Of a DNA stretch of 64,000 nt, positions 10,160 to 18,630 are shown piece by piece (within the stretch, counting starts at the first letter, position 1; each line of letters opens with the position of its first letter). This stretch comes from SZUA-430 sp044220975. Lineage in GTDB: Bacteria > Pseudomonadota > Alphaproteobacteria > Micropepsales > Micropepsaceae. The notes under the pieces are model-generated. The model did not search any database and was not told the DNA's origin. It was given only the letters and a program-made list of their open reading frames with translations. Location of the stretch: contig JBGAPZ010000001.1 of assembly GCA_044220975.1 (NCBI GenBank), forward strand, positions 1 through 64,000, written 5' to 3'. The position numbers were made by a program, and so were the translations under genes.

Positions 10160-10897
10160 ATGTTCTCTCTGAACGGCAAAACCGCGCTCGTCACCGGCGC
10201 CAGCGGCGGCATCGGCAGCGACATCGCCCGTGCACTCCACAAGCAGGGCGCAACTGTCACGCTGTCAGGCACGCGTCGGGAAGCGCTTGAAGCGTTGCAA
10301 AAAGAATTGGGCGAACGCGCACACATTGCGGTCTGCAATCTAAGCGACTCGACACAGGTCGACGAACTGCCGAAGACCGCGGAAGGCCTGATGGGTGGTC
10401 TCGACATCTTGGTCTGCAACGCCGGCATTACGCGCGACAATCTCTTTATGCGCATGAAAGACGAAGAATGGGATGAAGTGATCAAGGTGAACCTCACCTC
10501 GACGTTCCGCCTCTCGCGCGCGGTCATGCGTCCGATGATGAAGAAGCGCTGGGGCCGCATCGTCGCCATCACGTCGGTTGTTGGCGTCACCGGAAATCCG
10601 GGGCAGGGGAACTACTGCGCCGCGAAGGCCGGTATTATTGGCATGGCCAAGTCGTTGGCCCAGGAAATTGCGTCGCGCAATATCACCGTGAACTGCGTCG
10701 CCCCGGGTTTCATCAAGTCGCCGATGACTGATGTCCTGAACGACCAGCAACGCGCGACGATCATGGCGAAGATTCCAGCCCAACGCCTCGGTGCCGGCGG
10801 CGATATTGCTGCGGCCGTAGCGTACCTGGCGAGTGAGGAAGCTGCCTACATCACGGGTCAGACCCTGCATGTAAATGGCGGAATGGCCATGATTTGA
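10160..10897 (+). CDS. fabG: 3-oxoacyl-[acyl-carrier-protein] reductase
   Basis: FabG reduces 3-oxoacyl-ACP with NADPH, the first reduction of each elongation cycle. The 245-residue protein has the glycine-rich cofactor loop VTGASGGIG (11-19), CNAG at 86-89, catalytic Ser139 in TSVVGVTGNPGQGNY, and the Tyr152/Lys156 pair in NYCAAKAG. The C-terminal GQTLHVNGGMAMI is the typical ending. AAGGA lies before ATG 10160, just after the fabD stop. The length and every catalytic residue match the family. Confidence 0.97.
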   Translation: MFSLNGKTALVTGASGGIGSDIARALHKQGATVTLSGTRREALEALQKELGERAHIAVCNLSDSTQVDELPKTAEGLMGGLDILVCNAGITRDNLFMRMKDEEWDEVIKVNLTSTFRLSRAVMRPMMKKRWGRIVAITSVVGVTGNPGQGNYCAAKAGIIGMAKSLAQEIASRNITVNCVAPGFIKSPMTDVLNDQQRATIMAKIPAQRLGAGGDIAAAVAYLASEEAAYITGQTLHVNGGMAMI

Positions 10898-10923
10898 AGG
10901 GCTTAACCCTAGGGGCGCGGCAG

Positions 10924-10953
10924 TTGGCAAGCTCGCCTGAGGTGTGTTACGAA
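10924..10953 (+). promoter_or_regulatory. Possible sigma70-type promoter for acpP
   Basis: The 141-bp gap between fabG and acpP is the largest inside the fab cluster. It contains TTGGCA (10924-10929), then 18 bases, then TACGAA (10948-10953), a moderate match to a housekeeping promoter. Such a promoter would let the abundant acyl carrier protein be expressed above its neighbours. An imperfect AGGG-N5-CCCT hairpin lies just after the fabG stop. This rests on the hexamers and the gap alone. Confidence 0.3.
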
Positions 10954-11038
10954 CCGCGCAAATCCCCCATCCCGCCGGATTCTCCTCGAAGGCGCCGGGG
11001 GTGTTCCGTTTCTGGCAGTTCTCTCAAAGGAATAAAAA

Positions 11039-11275
11039 ATGAGCGATATCGCTGACCGCGTGAAAAAGATCGTCATCGAACATCTGAACGTGGAAGCCGA
11101 AAAGGTGACCGAAAAAGCCAGCTTCATCGATGATCTCGGCGCGGACAGTCTCGATACGGTCGAACTCGTCATGGCGTTTGAAGAGGAATTCAACGTCGAA
11201 ATTCCGGACGACGCGGCCGAATCGATCGTCACAGTGGGCGACGCGGTCAAATTCATCTCGGAAAAAGCGGCTTGA
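11039..11275 (+). CDS. acpP: Acyl carrier protein
   Basis: ACP carries growing acyl chains on a phosphopantetheine arm for fatty-acid and lipid A synthesis. The 78-residue acidic protein has the attachment motif GADSLDTVELVMA with Ser37, flanked by the normal helices (MSDIADRVKKIVIEHL at the N terminus, and EEEFNVEIPDDAAE after the motif). AAAGGA lies 7-8 bases before ATG 11039. It sits in the usual place between fabG and fabF. Confidence 0.98.
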   Translation: MSDIADRVKKIVIEHLNVEAEKVTEKASFIDDLGADSLDTVELVMAFEEEFNVEIPDDAAESIVTVGDAVKFISEKAA

Positions 11276-11316
11276 GACGGCTTGCGCACGATCAATAGCG
11301 CACTAACTGTCACCTA

Positions 11317-12582
11317 ATGCGGCGTGTCGTCGTTACAGGACTGGGACTGGTTAGCCCGCTGGCGAGCGGCGTCGAAGAGACGTGGTCGCGCCTGCTCGCC
11401 GGCCAGTCCGGCGCGCGCAAGATTACCGCGTTCAACACCGACGATCTGCAAACGAAGATCGCCTGCGACGTCCCGCGCGGCGACGGCACGAACGGCTCGT
11501 TCAACGCTGACCAGTGGATGGACCCCAAGGATCAGCGCAAGGTCGATGACTTCATCGTCCTTGCGATGGGTGCCGCGGGCCAAGCGTTTGAGCACTCGAA
11601 GCTGGTCCTCGACACCGAGGAGAAACGTTGCCGCGCAGGCGTGCTGATCGGCTCCGGCATCGGCGGCTTGCCAGGCATTGCGGACGCGGCGATTACGCTC
11701 CACGAAAAGGGACCTCGCCGGGTGAGCCCCTTCTTCATTCCCGGACGGCTGATCAATCTTGCCTCCGGCTACGCGTCGATCCGGTACGGCATGAAAGGCC
11801 CGAACCATGCGGTAGTGACCGCCTGTTCGACCGGCGCACACGCGATCGGTGACGCGGCTCGCCTCATCGCGCTCGACGACGCCGACGTGATGCTTGCAGG
11901 CGGCACGGAGTCGGCGATTTCGCGCCTCGCTGTCGCGGGCTTCAATGCATGCCGCGCGCTTTCTACGGCGTTCAACGATACGCCGGAAAAGGGTTCACGC
12001 CCGTACGACAAAGACCGCGACGGTTTCGTCATGGGCGCTGGCGCGGGCTGCGTGATCCTCGAAGAATTTGAACACGCCAAACGCCGCGGCGCCACGATCT
12101 ACGCCGAAATCAAAGGCTATGGTCTGTCGGGCGACGCGTATCACATCACCGCCCCGGCCGAAGACGGCGACGGCGGCTTCCGCGCGATGCAGATGGCGCT
12201 GAAGCGCGCAGGGATGATGCCGTCCGACATCGACTACGTGAACGCGCACGGCACGTCGACCCCGCTCGGCGACGAGATCGAACTCAGGGCGGTTGAGCGT
12301 TTGTTCGGCAATGCGGCCGGCAATGTCTCGATGTCATCCACGAAGTCGTCAATCGGACACTTGCTGGGCGCGGCGGGTGCGGTCGAAGCGATTTTCGGCA
12401 TCCTGGCAATACGCGACCAGATTTGCCCGCCGACGTTGAATCTCGACAACCCCTCGGTTGAGACGAAGATCGACCTCGTCCCGCACAAGGCGAAGAAGCG
12501 TCCGATTCGAGCGGTCCTGTCGAATTCTTTTGGATTTGGGGGCACGAACGCGACCTTGATTTTGACCGGCGCGCCGCAGTAA
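11317..12582 (+). CDS. fabF: 3-oxoacyl-[acyl-carrier-protein] synthase II
   Basis: FabF condenses malonyl-ACP with acyl-ACP to lengthen the chain by two carbons and is needed for long unsaturated chains. The 421-residue protein carries the Cys-His-His triad: Cys170 in VVTACSTGAHAIG, His311 in NAHGTSTPLGD, and His348 in SIGHLLGAAGAVEA. The C terminus ends in SNSFGFGGTNATLIL. The start is 41 bp after acpP; no strong Shine-Dalgarno sequence is visible, but the protein begins exactly at the family start (MRRVVVTGLGLVSPL). Confidence 0.97.
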   Translation: MRRVVVTGLGLVSPLASGVEETWSRLLAGQSGARKITAFNTDDLQTKIACDVPRGDGTNGSFNADQWMDPKDQRKVDDFIVLAMGAAGQAFEHSKLVLDTEEKRCRAGVLIGSGIGGLPGIADAAITLHEKGPRRVSPFFIPGRLINLASGYASIRYGMKGPNHAVVTACSTGAHAIGDAARLIALDDADVMLAGGTESAISRLAVAGFNACRALSTAFNDTPEKGSRPYDKDRDGFVMGAGAGCVILEEFEHAKRRGATIYAEIKGYGLSGDAYHITAPAEDGDGGFRAMQMALKRAGMMPSDIDYVNAHGTSTPLGDEIELRAVERLFGNAAGNVSMSSTKSSIGHLLGAAGAVEAIFGILAIRDQICPPTLNLDNPSVETKIDLVPHKAKKRPIRAVLSNSFGFGGTNATLILTGAPQ

Positions 12583-12633
12583 CCGATAATCGTTAACGGC
12601 ACGTCCCCCCTCCCTAAGCGCGGAGCCAAGACT

Positions 12634-13647
12634 TTGCGTTCCTTCTTTCGCTTTATCTTAGTCGTTCTATTGCTCGGCGCCGGCGCCGTCGCCGTCGGCG
12701 GTTGGTATGTCCTCAATCAGTTTGAGGCGCCCGGTCCTGCCGCTTATGAGGGCGAAACCGAGACCATCGTGTCGCTGCCGTTGGGCACGGGCCTCAATCA
12801 AGCCGCCAACATCTTGCAGCAACGCGGCGTCGTTCGCAGCGCGCTGATTTTCCGTGCCGGCGTCATGTACAATCGCAAAGCCGCAGCGCTCAAAGCCGGC
12901 GAGTACGCCATCCCGTCAAGCGCCTCGCCGTCCGAGATCATGAACATCCTGATCGAAGGCAAATCGATCGTCTACAAATTGACGTTGGCCGAAGGTCTGA
13001 CGACCGCGACGATCTTAGACCTCGTGCGCAATCAGCCGTCGCTCTCAGGCGACATCACGATCGCGCCGTCCGAAGGCTCTCTGCTGCCGGAGACTTACAT
13101 CTTCAACCGCGGCATGGCGCGCGACGACTTGGTCCTGCGCATGCAAGAAGACCACAAGAGCGTGCTCAACGAATTGTGGGCGCATCGCGCACCGAATCTC
13201 CCATTCGCAACACAAGAAGAAGCCGTTGTCTTGGCTTCGATCGTGGAAAAGGAAACCGGCATCGCCGAGGAACGCCCGCGCGTCGCCGCCGTCTTCGTGA
13301 ACCGCTTGCGCAAAGGCATGAAGCTGCAGTCGGATCCGACGATCATCTATGGCCTGACCAAGGGCGTGCCCCTGGGCCGTGGAATCCGTCAAAGCGAACT
13401 CGACAAGGCAACGCCCTATAACACCTACGTCATCGTAGGCTTGCCGCCGACCCCCATCGCCAATCCGGGAAAGGCCTCGCTCGCGGCTGTACTGAACCCC
13501 GCGCCGACGGAAGACCTGTTCTTCGTCGCCGACGGTACCGGTGGCCATGCGTTTGCAGCCACCGTCGCCGAGCACGAAAAGAACGTGCAAAAGTGGCGTG
13601 CCATCGAGAAACAGCGCGCTGCTGGCACCCCAACCCCCACGCCCTAA
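12634..13647 (+). CDS. mltG: Endolytic transglycosylase MltG
   Basis: MltG (YceG-like) cuts nascent peptidoglycan strands at the inner membrane and so sets glycan chain length. One N-terminal membrane segment (RFILVVLLLGAGAVAVGGWYV, about 6-26) is followed by a LysM-like region and the catalytic domain, with the signature SIVEKETG (202-209), the ERPRVAAVFVNRLRKGM segment and LQSDPTIIYG. Length is 337 residues. The start is TTG at 12634, a weak codon in a poor ribosome-binding context, but no ATG or GTG between it and the membrane helix would keep the whole anchor. The neighbourhood fabF-mltG-yicC-gmk is standard for the class. Confidence 0.93.
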   Translation: MRSFFRFILVVLLLGAGAVAVGGWYVLNQFEAPGPAAYEGETETIVSLPLGTGLNQAANILQQRGVVRSALIFRAGVMYNRKAAALKAGEYAIPSSASPSEIMNILIEGKSIVYKLTLAEGLTTATILDLVRNQPSLSGDITIAPSEGSLLPETYIFNRGMARDDLVLRMQEDHKSVLNELWAHRAPNLPFATQEEAVVLASIVEKETGIAEERPRVAAVFVNRLRKGMKLQSDPTIIYGLTKGVPLGRGIRQSELDKATPYNTYVIVGLPPTPIANPGKASLAAVLNPAPTEDLFFVADGTGGHAFAATVAEHEKNVQKWRAIEKQRAAGTPTPTP

Positions 13648-13708
13648 CGTTGAGCGGCCGCCTCCCAACCCCTAAGGTCCGGCCTGACTCGATAAAGGCC
13701 GGACCCTG

Positions 13709-14596
13709 ATGCCCATTTCCAGTATGACCGGCTTTGCCCGCACCCAAGGCGCCCAGGGCGCCTGGCGCTGGCACTGGGAGGTCCGCAGCGTGAACTCCCG
13801 CGGGCTCGACGTGCGCGTCCGCGTGGCTGAGGGCTTTGAGGGTTTGGAACAGCCCGCACGCATCCTCGCCAACGAACGCTTCAACCGCGGCGCCGTCACG
13901 GCCTCGCTAACGCTCGACGCCGACGCCTCGCGCGGCGCCGTCCGCGTGAACCAGGAAGCCCTGCAGCAAGTTCTGGGCGCGCTGAAGCAGCTCGAAGGCA
14001 TGGTCAAAGCTGCACCGCCCAGCCTCGACGGCATCCTTGCGCTCCGCGGCGTCATCGACGCGCAACCGCACCCGCTGGGCGAAGCCGAACTCGCCGCCCG
14101 CGACGCCGCGGTCCTCGGCAGCCTTGCGACCGCATTCGACGCCCTCAAGGCAGCGCGCCGCGACGAAGGTGCCCGCCTCGAAGCGATCCTCAAGCAGCAC
14201 ACGCATCGCATGGACACCCTCGTCGGGGACGCTGAACGCCTCGCCGCCACCCAGCCCGAGCAGCTTCGCGCGCGCCTCAAGACCTCGATCGACGACATTC
14301 TGAAAGCGCGCGCCGGCATCACCGAAGAACGCCTCGCGCAGGAGATCGCGCTGCTGCTCGTCAAAGCCGACGTGCGCGAAGAAATCGACCGCCTAAAATC
14401 CCATCTCACGCAGGCCCGCGCACTGTTCGCCGAAGCCGGCGCCCAGGGCCGCCGCCTCGACTTCCTGGCGCAAGAACTGAACCGTGAAGCCAACACACTC
14501 TGCTCGAAGTCGTCGGACATCCAGCTCACGCGCACCGGTCTCGAATTGAAAGCCACGATCGATCAGCTGCGCGAACAGGTGCAAAACGTCGAATGA
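13709..14596 (+). CDS. yicC: YicC/YloC family endoribonuclease
   Basis: YicC family proteins are endoribonucleases implicated in RNA turnover. The 295-residue protein starts with the hallmark MPISSMTGFARTQG, contains SVNSRGLDVRVRV, and ends in the conserved C-terminal domain with LAQEIALLLVKADVREEIDR and RLDFLAQELNREANTLCSKS. The long middle is helical. Its stop codon overlaps the gmk start by four bases (ATGA), so the two are translationally coupled, as is common in alphaproteobacteria. Confidence 0.93.
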   Translation: MPISSMTGFARTQGAQGAWRWHWEVRSVNSRGLDVRVRVAEGFEGLEQPARILANERFNRGAVTASLTLDADASRGAVRVNQEALQQVLGALKQLEGMVKAAPPSLDGILALRGVIDAQPHPLGEAELAARDAAVLGSLATAFDALKAARRDEGARLEAILKQHTHRMDTLVGDAERLAATQPEQLRARLKTSIDDILKARAGITEERLAQEIALLLVKADVREEIDRLKSHLTQARALFAEAGAQGRRLDFLAQELNREANTLCSKSSDIQLTRTGLELKATIDQLREQVQNVE

Positions 14597-15225
14597 CTCT
14601 GACCACGATCAAGCGCCGCGGCATGATGCTCGTTCTGTCTTCGCCGTCCGGCGCGGGCAAGACGACGCTCGCCAAACGCCTGCTGGAGACGGACGCGAAC
14701 TTCACGATGTCGGTATCGGTGACCACACGCGCGAAGCGTCCCACCGAAGTCCACGGCCAGGACTACTACTTCATCTCGCCGGCGGCCTTTAAGGCGAAGG
14801 TCGACCGCGGTGAATTGTTGGAGCATGCAACGGTCTTCGGCCACAGCTACGGCACCCCGCGCGAGCCGGTGGAAGAAGCGCTGGCCCAGGGCCTCGACGT
14901 CTTGTTCGATATCGACTGGCAAGGCACGCAGCAGCTGAAAGAAAAATCGCGCGAAGACGTCGTCTCGATCTTCATCCTGCCGCCATCGCGCCACGAACTC
15001 GAACGCCGCCTGAAATCCCGGGCGCTGGACACGCCCGAAGTCGTCGCCCAGCGCATGGCTAAGGCGAACGACGAGATCAGCCACTGGGCCGAATACGATT
15101 ACGTCATCATCAACGACGACATCCAAGCGGCCGAAACGAAAATCGCCTTCATCGTCGAGGCGGAACGCTTCAAGCGCCTCCGCCAAACGGGCCTCTCAAG
15201 TTTCGTACGCGGCCTTATTGCTTAA
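14593..15225 (+). CDS. gmk: Guanylate kinase
   Basis: Gmk phosphorylates GMP to GDP with ATP. The P-loop SSPSGAGKTTL is at residues 16-26, followed by SVSVTTRAKRPTEVHGQDYYF, the GMP-binding region, and by LLEHATVFGHSYGTP and DIDWQGTQQLK. Length is 210 residues. The start overlaps the yicC stop; an internal ATG ten codons later would give the more usual short N terminus. The last 11 bases overlap the 3' end of the convergent rsmA gene. Confidence 0.97.
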   Translation: MTLTTIKRRGMMLVLSSPSGAGKTTLAKRLLETDANFTMSVSVTTRAKRPTEVHGQDYYFISPAAFKAKVDRGELLEHATVFGHSYGTPREPVEEALAQGLDVLFDIDWQGTQQLKEKSREDVVSIFILPPSRHELERRLKSRALDTPEVVAQRMAKANDEISHWAEYDYVIINDDIQAAETKIAFIVEAERFKRLRQTGLSSFVRGLIA

Positions 15226-16063
15226 GCTGAAGCGCGCGCGCCAGCGCGGTGAAGCCCTCGACGGGTATCTCCTCCGCCCGCGCCGTCGGATCGAGCCCCG
15301 CCTCCGCGATGAGTTCGTTACTGAACGGCCCAAGCGACTTCAGGCTTGAGCGCAGCATCTTGCGCCGCTGCCCGAACGCAGCAGCCGTGACGCGTCCCAA
15401 CAGGACAGCCGAAGCTTGGCCGCGCGGCTTGGGCAAAATGTCGAAGCGAACGACGCTCGACGTCACCTTCGGCGGCGGCGTAAAGGCGCTGCGATGCACG
15501 TCGAACAGAATGCGCGGGTTTGTACGCCACTGGCCGATGACGGAAAGCCGCCCGTAGGCGTGGCCGCCGGGCTTGGCCACGATGCGCTCGGCCACCTCGC
15601 GCTGGAACATCAGCGTCAAGCCATCGAACCACGGCGGCCAAGGCGTTGCGGTCAACCACTTGATCAGCAACATCGTCGCAACGTTGTAGGGCAGGTTGGC
15701 AACCACCAAGGCATTCCCGCCACCGACCAGCGAAGCCTCGTCCGCCTCCAACGCGTCGCCTGAGACGAGCGTCAGTCGCCCGTCATAGGCGTCAGCCACC
15801 GCTTCCAGCGCGGGAACGCAACGCTGGTCGCGCTCGATCGCGACGACGCGCGCGGCACCTTCGGCCAGAAGTGCCCGCGTAAGCCCGCCAGGCCCCGGCC
15901 CAACCTCAAACACCGTCCGCCCGGCAAGCGGGCCCGCCTCGCGTGCGATACGCCGCGTCAGGTTCAAATCGAAGAGAAAATTCTGACCAAGCGACTTGCG
16001 CGCGCTCAAGCCCAATTCGGCGATCACCTCGCGCAGAGGCGGCAACCCGTCGCCTTCGCTCAT
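15215..16063 (-). CDS. rsmA: 16S rRNA (adenine1518-N6/adenine1519-N6) dimethyltransferase
   Basis: RsmA (KsgA) dimethylates two adjacent adenines near the 3' end of 16S rRNA during late 30S assembly, using S-adenosylmethionine. The 282-residue protein has KSLGQNFLFD (23-32), the SAM-binding loop VFEVGPGPGGLTRALL (51-66) and the catalytic motif NLPYN (123-127). It is the last gene of the minus-strand lpt-surA-pdxA operon; its start overlaps the pdxA stop by four bases. The 3' end overlaps gmk by 11 bp. Confidence 0.97.
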   Translation of the reverse strand: MSEGDGLPPLREVIAELGLSARKSLGQNFLFDLNLTRRIAREAGPLAGRTVFEVGPGPGGLTRALLAEGAARVVAIERDQRCVPALEAVADAYDGRLTLVSGDALEADEASLVGGGNALVVANLPYNVATMLLIKWLTATPWPPWFDGLTLMFQREVAERIVAKPGGHAYGRLSVIGQWRTNPRILFDVHRSAFTPPPKVTSSVVRFDILPKPRGQASAVLLGRVTAAAFGQRRKMLRSSLKSLGPFSNELIAEAGLDPTARAEEIPVEGFTALARALQLKQ

Positions 16064-17070
16064 CCTCGCCTGGCGCGCTGTTTCGCAAGCCGCTCCGCGA
16101 GGCGCAACGCGGCAAGCAAACTCGATGGATCGGCCTTGTCTCGCCCCGCAATATCGAACGCGGTGCCGTGATCGGGCGACGTGCGCACGATCGGCAGTCC
16201 CAGCGTCGCGTTCACCCCGCCGGCAAAGTCGAGCGTCTTCAGCGGGATCAGCGCCTGATCGTGGTACATGCAGATCACGGCGTCATAGCGCGCGCGCGCC
16301 GCTGGGTGAAACAGCGTATCGGCGGGCATTGGCCCTTTGACATCGATGCCGCGCTTTTGAAGCTCGGCGACAGCCGGCGCGATCACCGTCTGCTCCTCAA
16401 CCCCCAAGGCGCCGCTCTCGCCTGCATGCGGGTTCAACGCGGCGACTGCAAGTCTGGGCGCTGCGATGCCGAAGTCCCGGTTCAACGCCTCATACGCCGT
16501 CGCAGCCGCCGCGATAATCGCCTCCGTCGTCAGGGCGCGGCAAGCCTCGGCGAGCGATAGGTGTACGGTCACAGGCACGACGCGCAGGCCCTCGATCGCC
16601 AACATCATCACCGGCTTTGCGCCACCGCACAGCTCAGCGAGATATTCGGTATGCCCTGGGAACTTAAACCCGGCGCCATAGAGCGTGGCTTTGTGTATCG
16701 GGTTCGTCACCACGCCCGACGCCTCGCCGCCGAGCGCAAGGGCCACCGCTTTTTCGATAGACGCAACCACGGCCTTCGCGTTGCGCCCATCCGGAGTGGC
16801 GGGTGACGGCTTCGTGGCAAGCCGCACGGGCATCACGGGCAAGCCCTCGAAGAAGCGCTTTCCTGCTTCGGCCAGCGACCCGACTTCGACGACGTGAACA
16901 TGGCTCTTCGTGCGGTGCGCTTCGGCACGCAACCAATCCGGATCGCCGATAACGCAATAGGCAGGCACAGGCCGCCCATCGGGCGCATGCCAGGACTTGA
17001 TCGCAATCTCGCCCGCTATACCTGCGGGCTCGCCCATAGTGACTGCCAGCGGCCGGGAAGCGTCGGCCAT
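16060..17070 (-). CDS. pdxA: 4-hydroxythreonine-4-phosphate dehydrogenase
   Basis: PdxA oxidises 4-phosphohydroxy-L-threonine with NAD, a step of the DXP-dependent pathway to pyridoxal 5'-phosphate. The 336-residue protein has the starting motif LAVTMGEPAGIAGE, the substrate loop TNPIHKATLYGAGFKFPGHT, and the metal-binding histidines expected in the family at 170, 215 (NPHAGE) and 270 (CMYHDQALIPLK). It follows surA by 7 bp and overlaps rsmA by 4 bp, a very common gene order. Confidence 0.96.
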   Translation of the reverse strand: MADASRPLAVTMGEPAGIAGEIAIKSWHAPDGRPVPAYCVIGDPDWLRAEAHRTKSHVHVVEVGSLAEAGKRFFEGLPVMPVRLATKPSPATPDGRNAKAVVASIEKAVALALGGEASGVVTNPIHKATLYGAGFKFPGHTEYLAELCGGAKPVMMLAIEGLRVVPVTVHLSLAEACRALTTEAIIAAAATAYEALNRDFGIAAPRLAVAALNPHAGESGALGVEEQTVIAPAVAELQKRGIDVKGPMPADTLFHPAARARYDAVICMYHDQALIPLKTLDFAGGVNATLGLPIVRTSPDHGTAFDIAGRDKADPSSLLAALRLAERLAKQRARRG

Positions 17071-17077
17071 CGGCGTT

Positions 17078-18475
17078 CTAGTTGTCCCTCATCTCGATCG
17101 TAGCGTCGCGGCGCAGGTCGCGCAGGTAGCGCCGCGCCAGCATCGAGAGTTCCTGGTTGAACAGGCGGTTCTCGATGCTTTCCTTAGTCACTTCTTCCGC
17201 CTTGACTGTTCTCGAGCCCCCGCCGGCCTGCTGCATCCCGGGCGCCGGCACCATACCGCCCGAGCAGATGACGAATAGCTCTACGCCGGTCGCACCGCGC
17301 AGGGGAGGCGTCGCGCGCCCATTGGGCGTTTGCTCGAGAATTTTAACGAACTGGGGCGCCATGTCCTTGACCGTGATCGCACCCAGCATGTCGAACTTCG
17401 CTCCGCGCGATTTCGCGACGGAACCCGCTGTCGAGCATCCGTTGACGGAGCGATAGAGATCGACGGCCAGCGTCTTTGCCTGATCTTGTTTAGCCTTCGA
17501 AGCGCCGTCGGAAAGGGGTATTGAAATCCGCCCAAGCTGTAGCACGCCCTTCATCTTCTGCGCGGCTTGAGGTCTCTCGGGCGCCGCGGCTTCAGGAATA
17601 GAAACCTTCGAATCTTTCGATAGCTTCTTTTCGCGCAGGCCAAGCACATAGTAGCCGCCCGTCGCCCGGATCGGCTCGGAGATGCCGCCCGGCGACATCT
17701 TACGCAGCACCTCCGCGACTGGGGCCTGCACGTCGCCTTCGCCGACCCAACCGATGTCGCCGCCGTTGGTACGCGACGCCGACTGGCTGAATTGACGCGC
17801 GATCGCCGAGAACGTCGCGCCGCTGCGTAAATTCCCGAGAATGCTCTGAATGTTTTTCTTCGCTTGCTCTTCGGCTTCCGGAACGTCGACCGCAACGAAA
17901 ATCTCGGAAACCAGATATTGGGTCTGCGACGCGGCCGTCATAGCCTGCTGATAGGCGGCATCGACCTCGTCGTCTGATACCGTTACACGCGGCGCAAGAC
18001 GCCCCTGGATCAGCTTTTGCCAAGCAAGATCGGCCTTCAGCTGGTTCTGCAGCGTGGAGCGCGCGATACCGGCGTCGTCCAGCATCTTGTTAATGGCGTC
18101 GGTCGTCGTTTGGTTTTGCGAAGCGATGCGCTTGAAGTTCTTATCGAGATCGTCTTGCGTCAGCTTGACGTTGGCCTCTGCGCCTCCTGCAGCTGCAAGA
18201 GTTCGTCCAGGCTGGCGCAATACCTGCGGCCGCAAACGTTTGGCAGCGTCCTGACCTTGCGAATTCGACGTTATCATCACCAGCTTGACGCGCTGATCCA
18301 GATCGTAGGTCGAAATGATGATGTCGTTCACGACCGCGGCGGCGCGCATTGTGCGCGGCTCTTGCGTGGCACCGGCGGCGCTTGAGTGATCGCCTGAAAC
18401 GGCAAGCATCGCCGCGACGCAGAGCCCGACCGCGCCGGCAAATCGAAACGAGAGAACAGAGGAACGACGAGACAT
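17078..18475 (-). CDS. surA: Periplasmic chaperone / peptidyl-prolyl isomerase SurA, with local frame slip
   Basis: SurA escorts outer-membrane proteins, including LptD, across the periplasm. The start at 18475 opens a signal peptide (MSRRSSVLSFRFAGAVGLC, cleaved near SSAAGA). A parvulin domain (about 175-280) contains SEIFVAVDVPEAEEQA, FSQSASRTNGGDIGW and the closing GGYYVLGL. Between 18211 and 18174 the frame reads PGRTLAAAGGAEANV where the family has LIDERLQLQEAKRLNV; the next frame over reads LDELLQLQEAQ, so an extra C near 18211 and a missing G near 18175 cancel. The protein therefore stays open, at 465 residues, but one SurA_N helix is scrambled as written. It lies 155 bp downstream of lptD. 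Confidence 0.92.
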   Translation of the reverse strand: MSRRSSVLSFRFAGAVGLCVAAMLAVSGDHSSAAGATQEPRTMRAAAVVNDIIISTYDLDQRVKLVMITSNSQGQDAAKRLRPQVLRQPGRTLAAAGGAEANVKLTQDDLDKNFKRIASQNQTTTDAINKMLDDAGIARSTLQNQLKADLAWQKLIQGRLAPRVTVSDDEVDAAYQQAMTAASQTQYLVSEIFVAVDVPEAEEQAKKNIQSILGNLRSGATFSAIARQFSQSASRTNGGDIGWVGEGDVQAPVAEVLRKMSPGGISEPIRATGGYYVLGLREKKLSKDSKVSIPEAAAPERPQAAQKMKGVLQLGRISIPLSDGASKAKQDQAKTLAVDLYRSVNGCSTAGSVAKSRGAKFDMLGAITVKDMAPQFVKILEQTPNGRATPPLRGATGVELFVICSGGMVPAPGMQQAGGGSRTVKAEEVTKESIENRLFNQELSMLARRYLRDLRRDATIEMRDN

Positions 18476-18630
18476 CGCAAAAAATCCGCGAAACGAGAGC
18501 GACTGATAAGGACGGCGGAACGGCGCAGAACGACTCAACCGCGCGAGCCCGTCACAACGTCCGGGAGAATAACCACTTCCTGAGGCGGATCAATGGTGGT
18601 TACGCCAGGCCGGCAGCGCCGATTCCAGCC

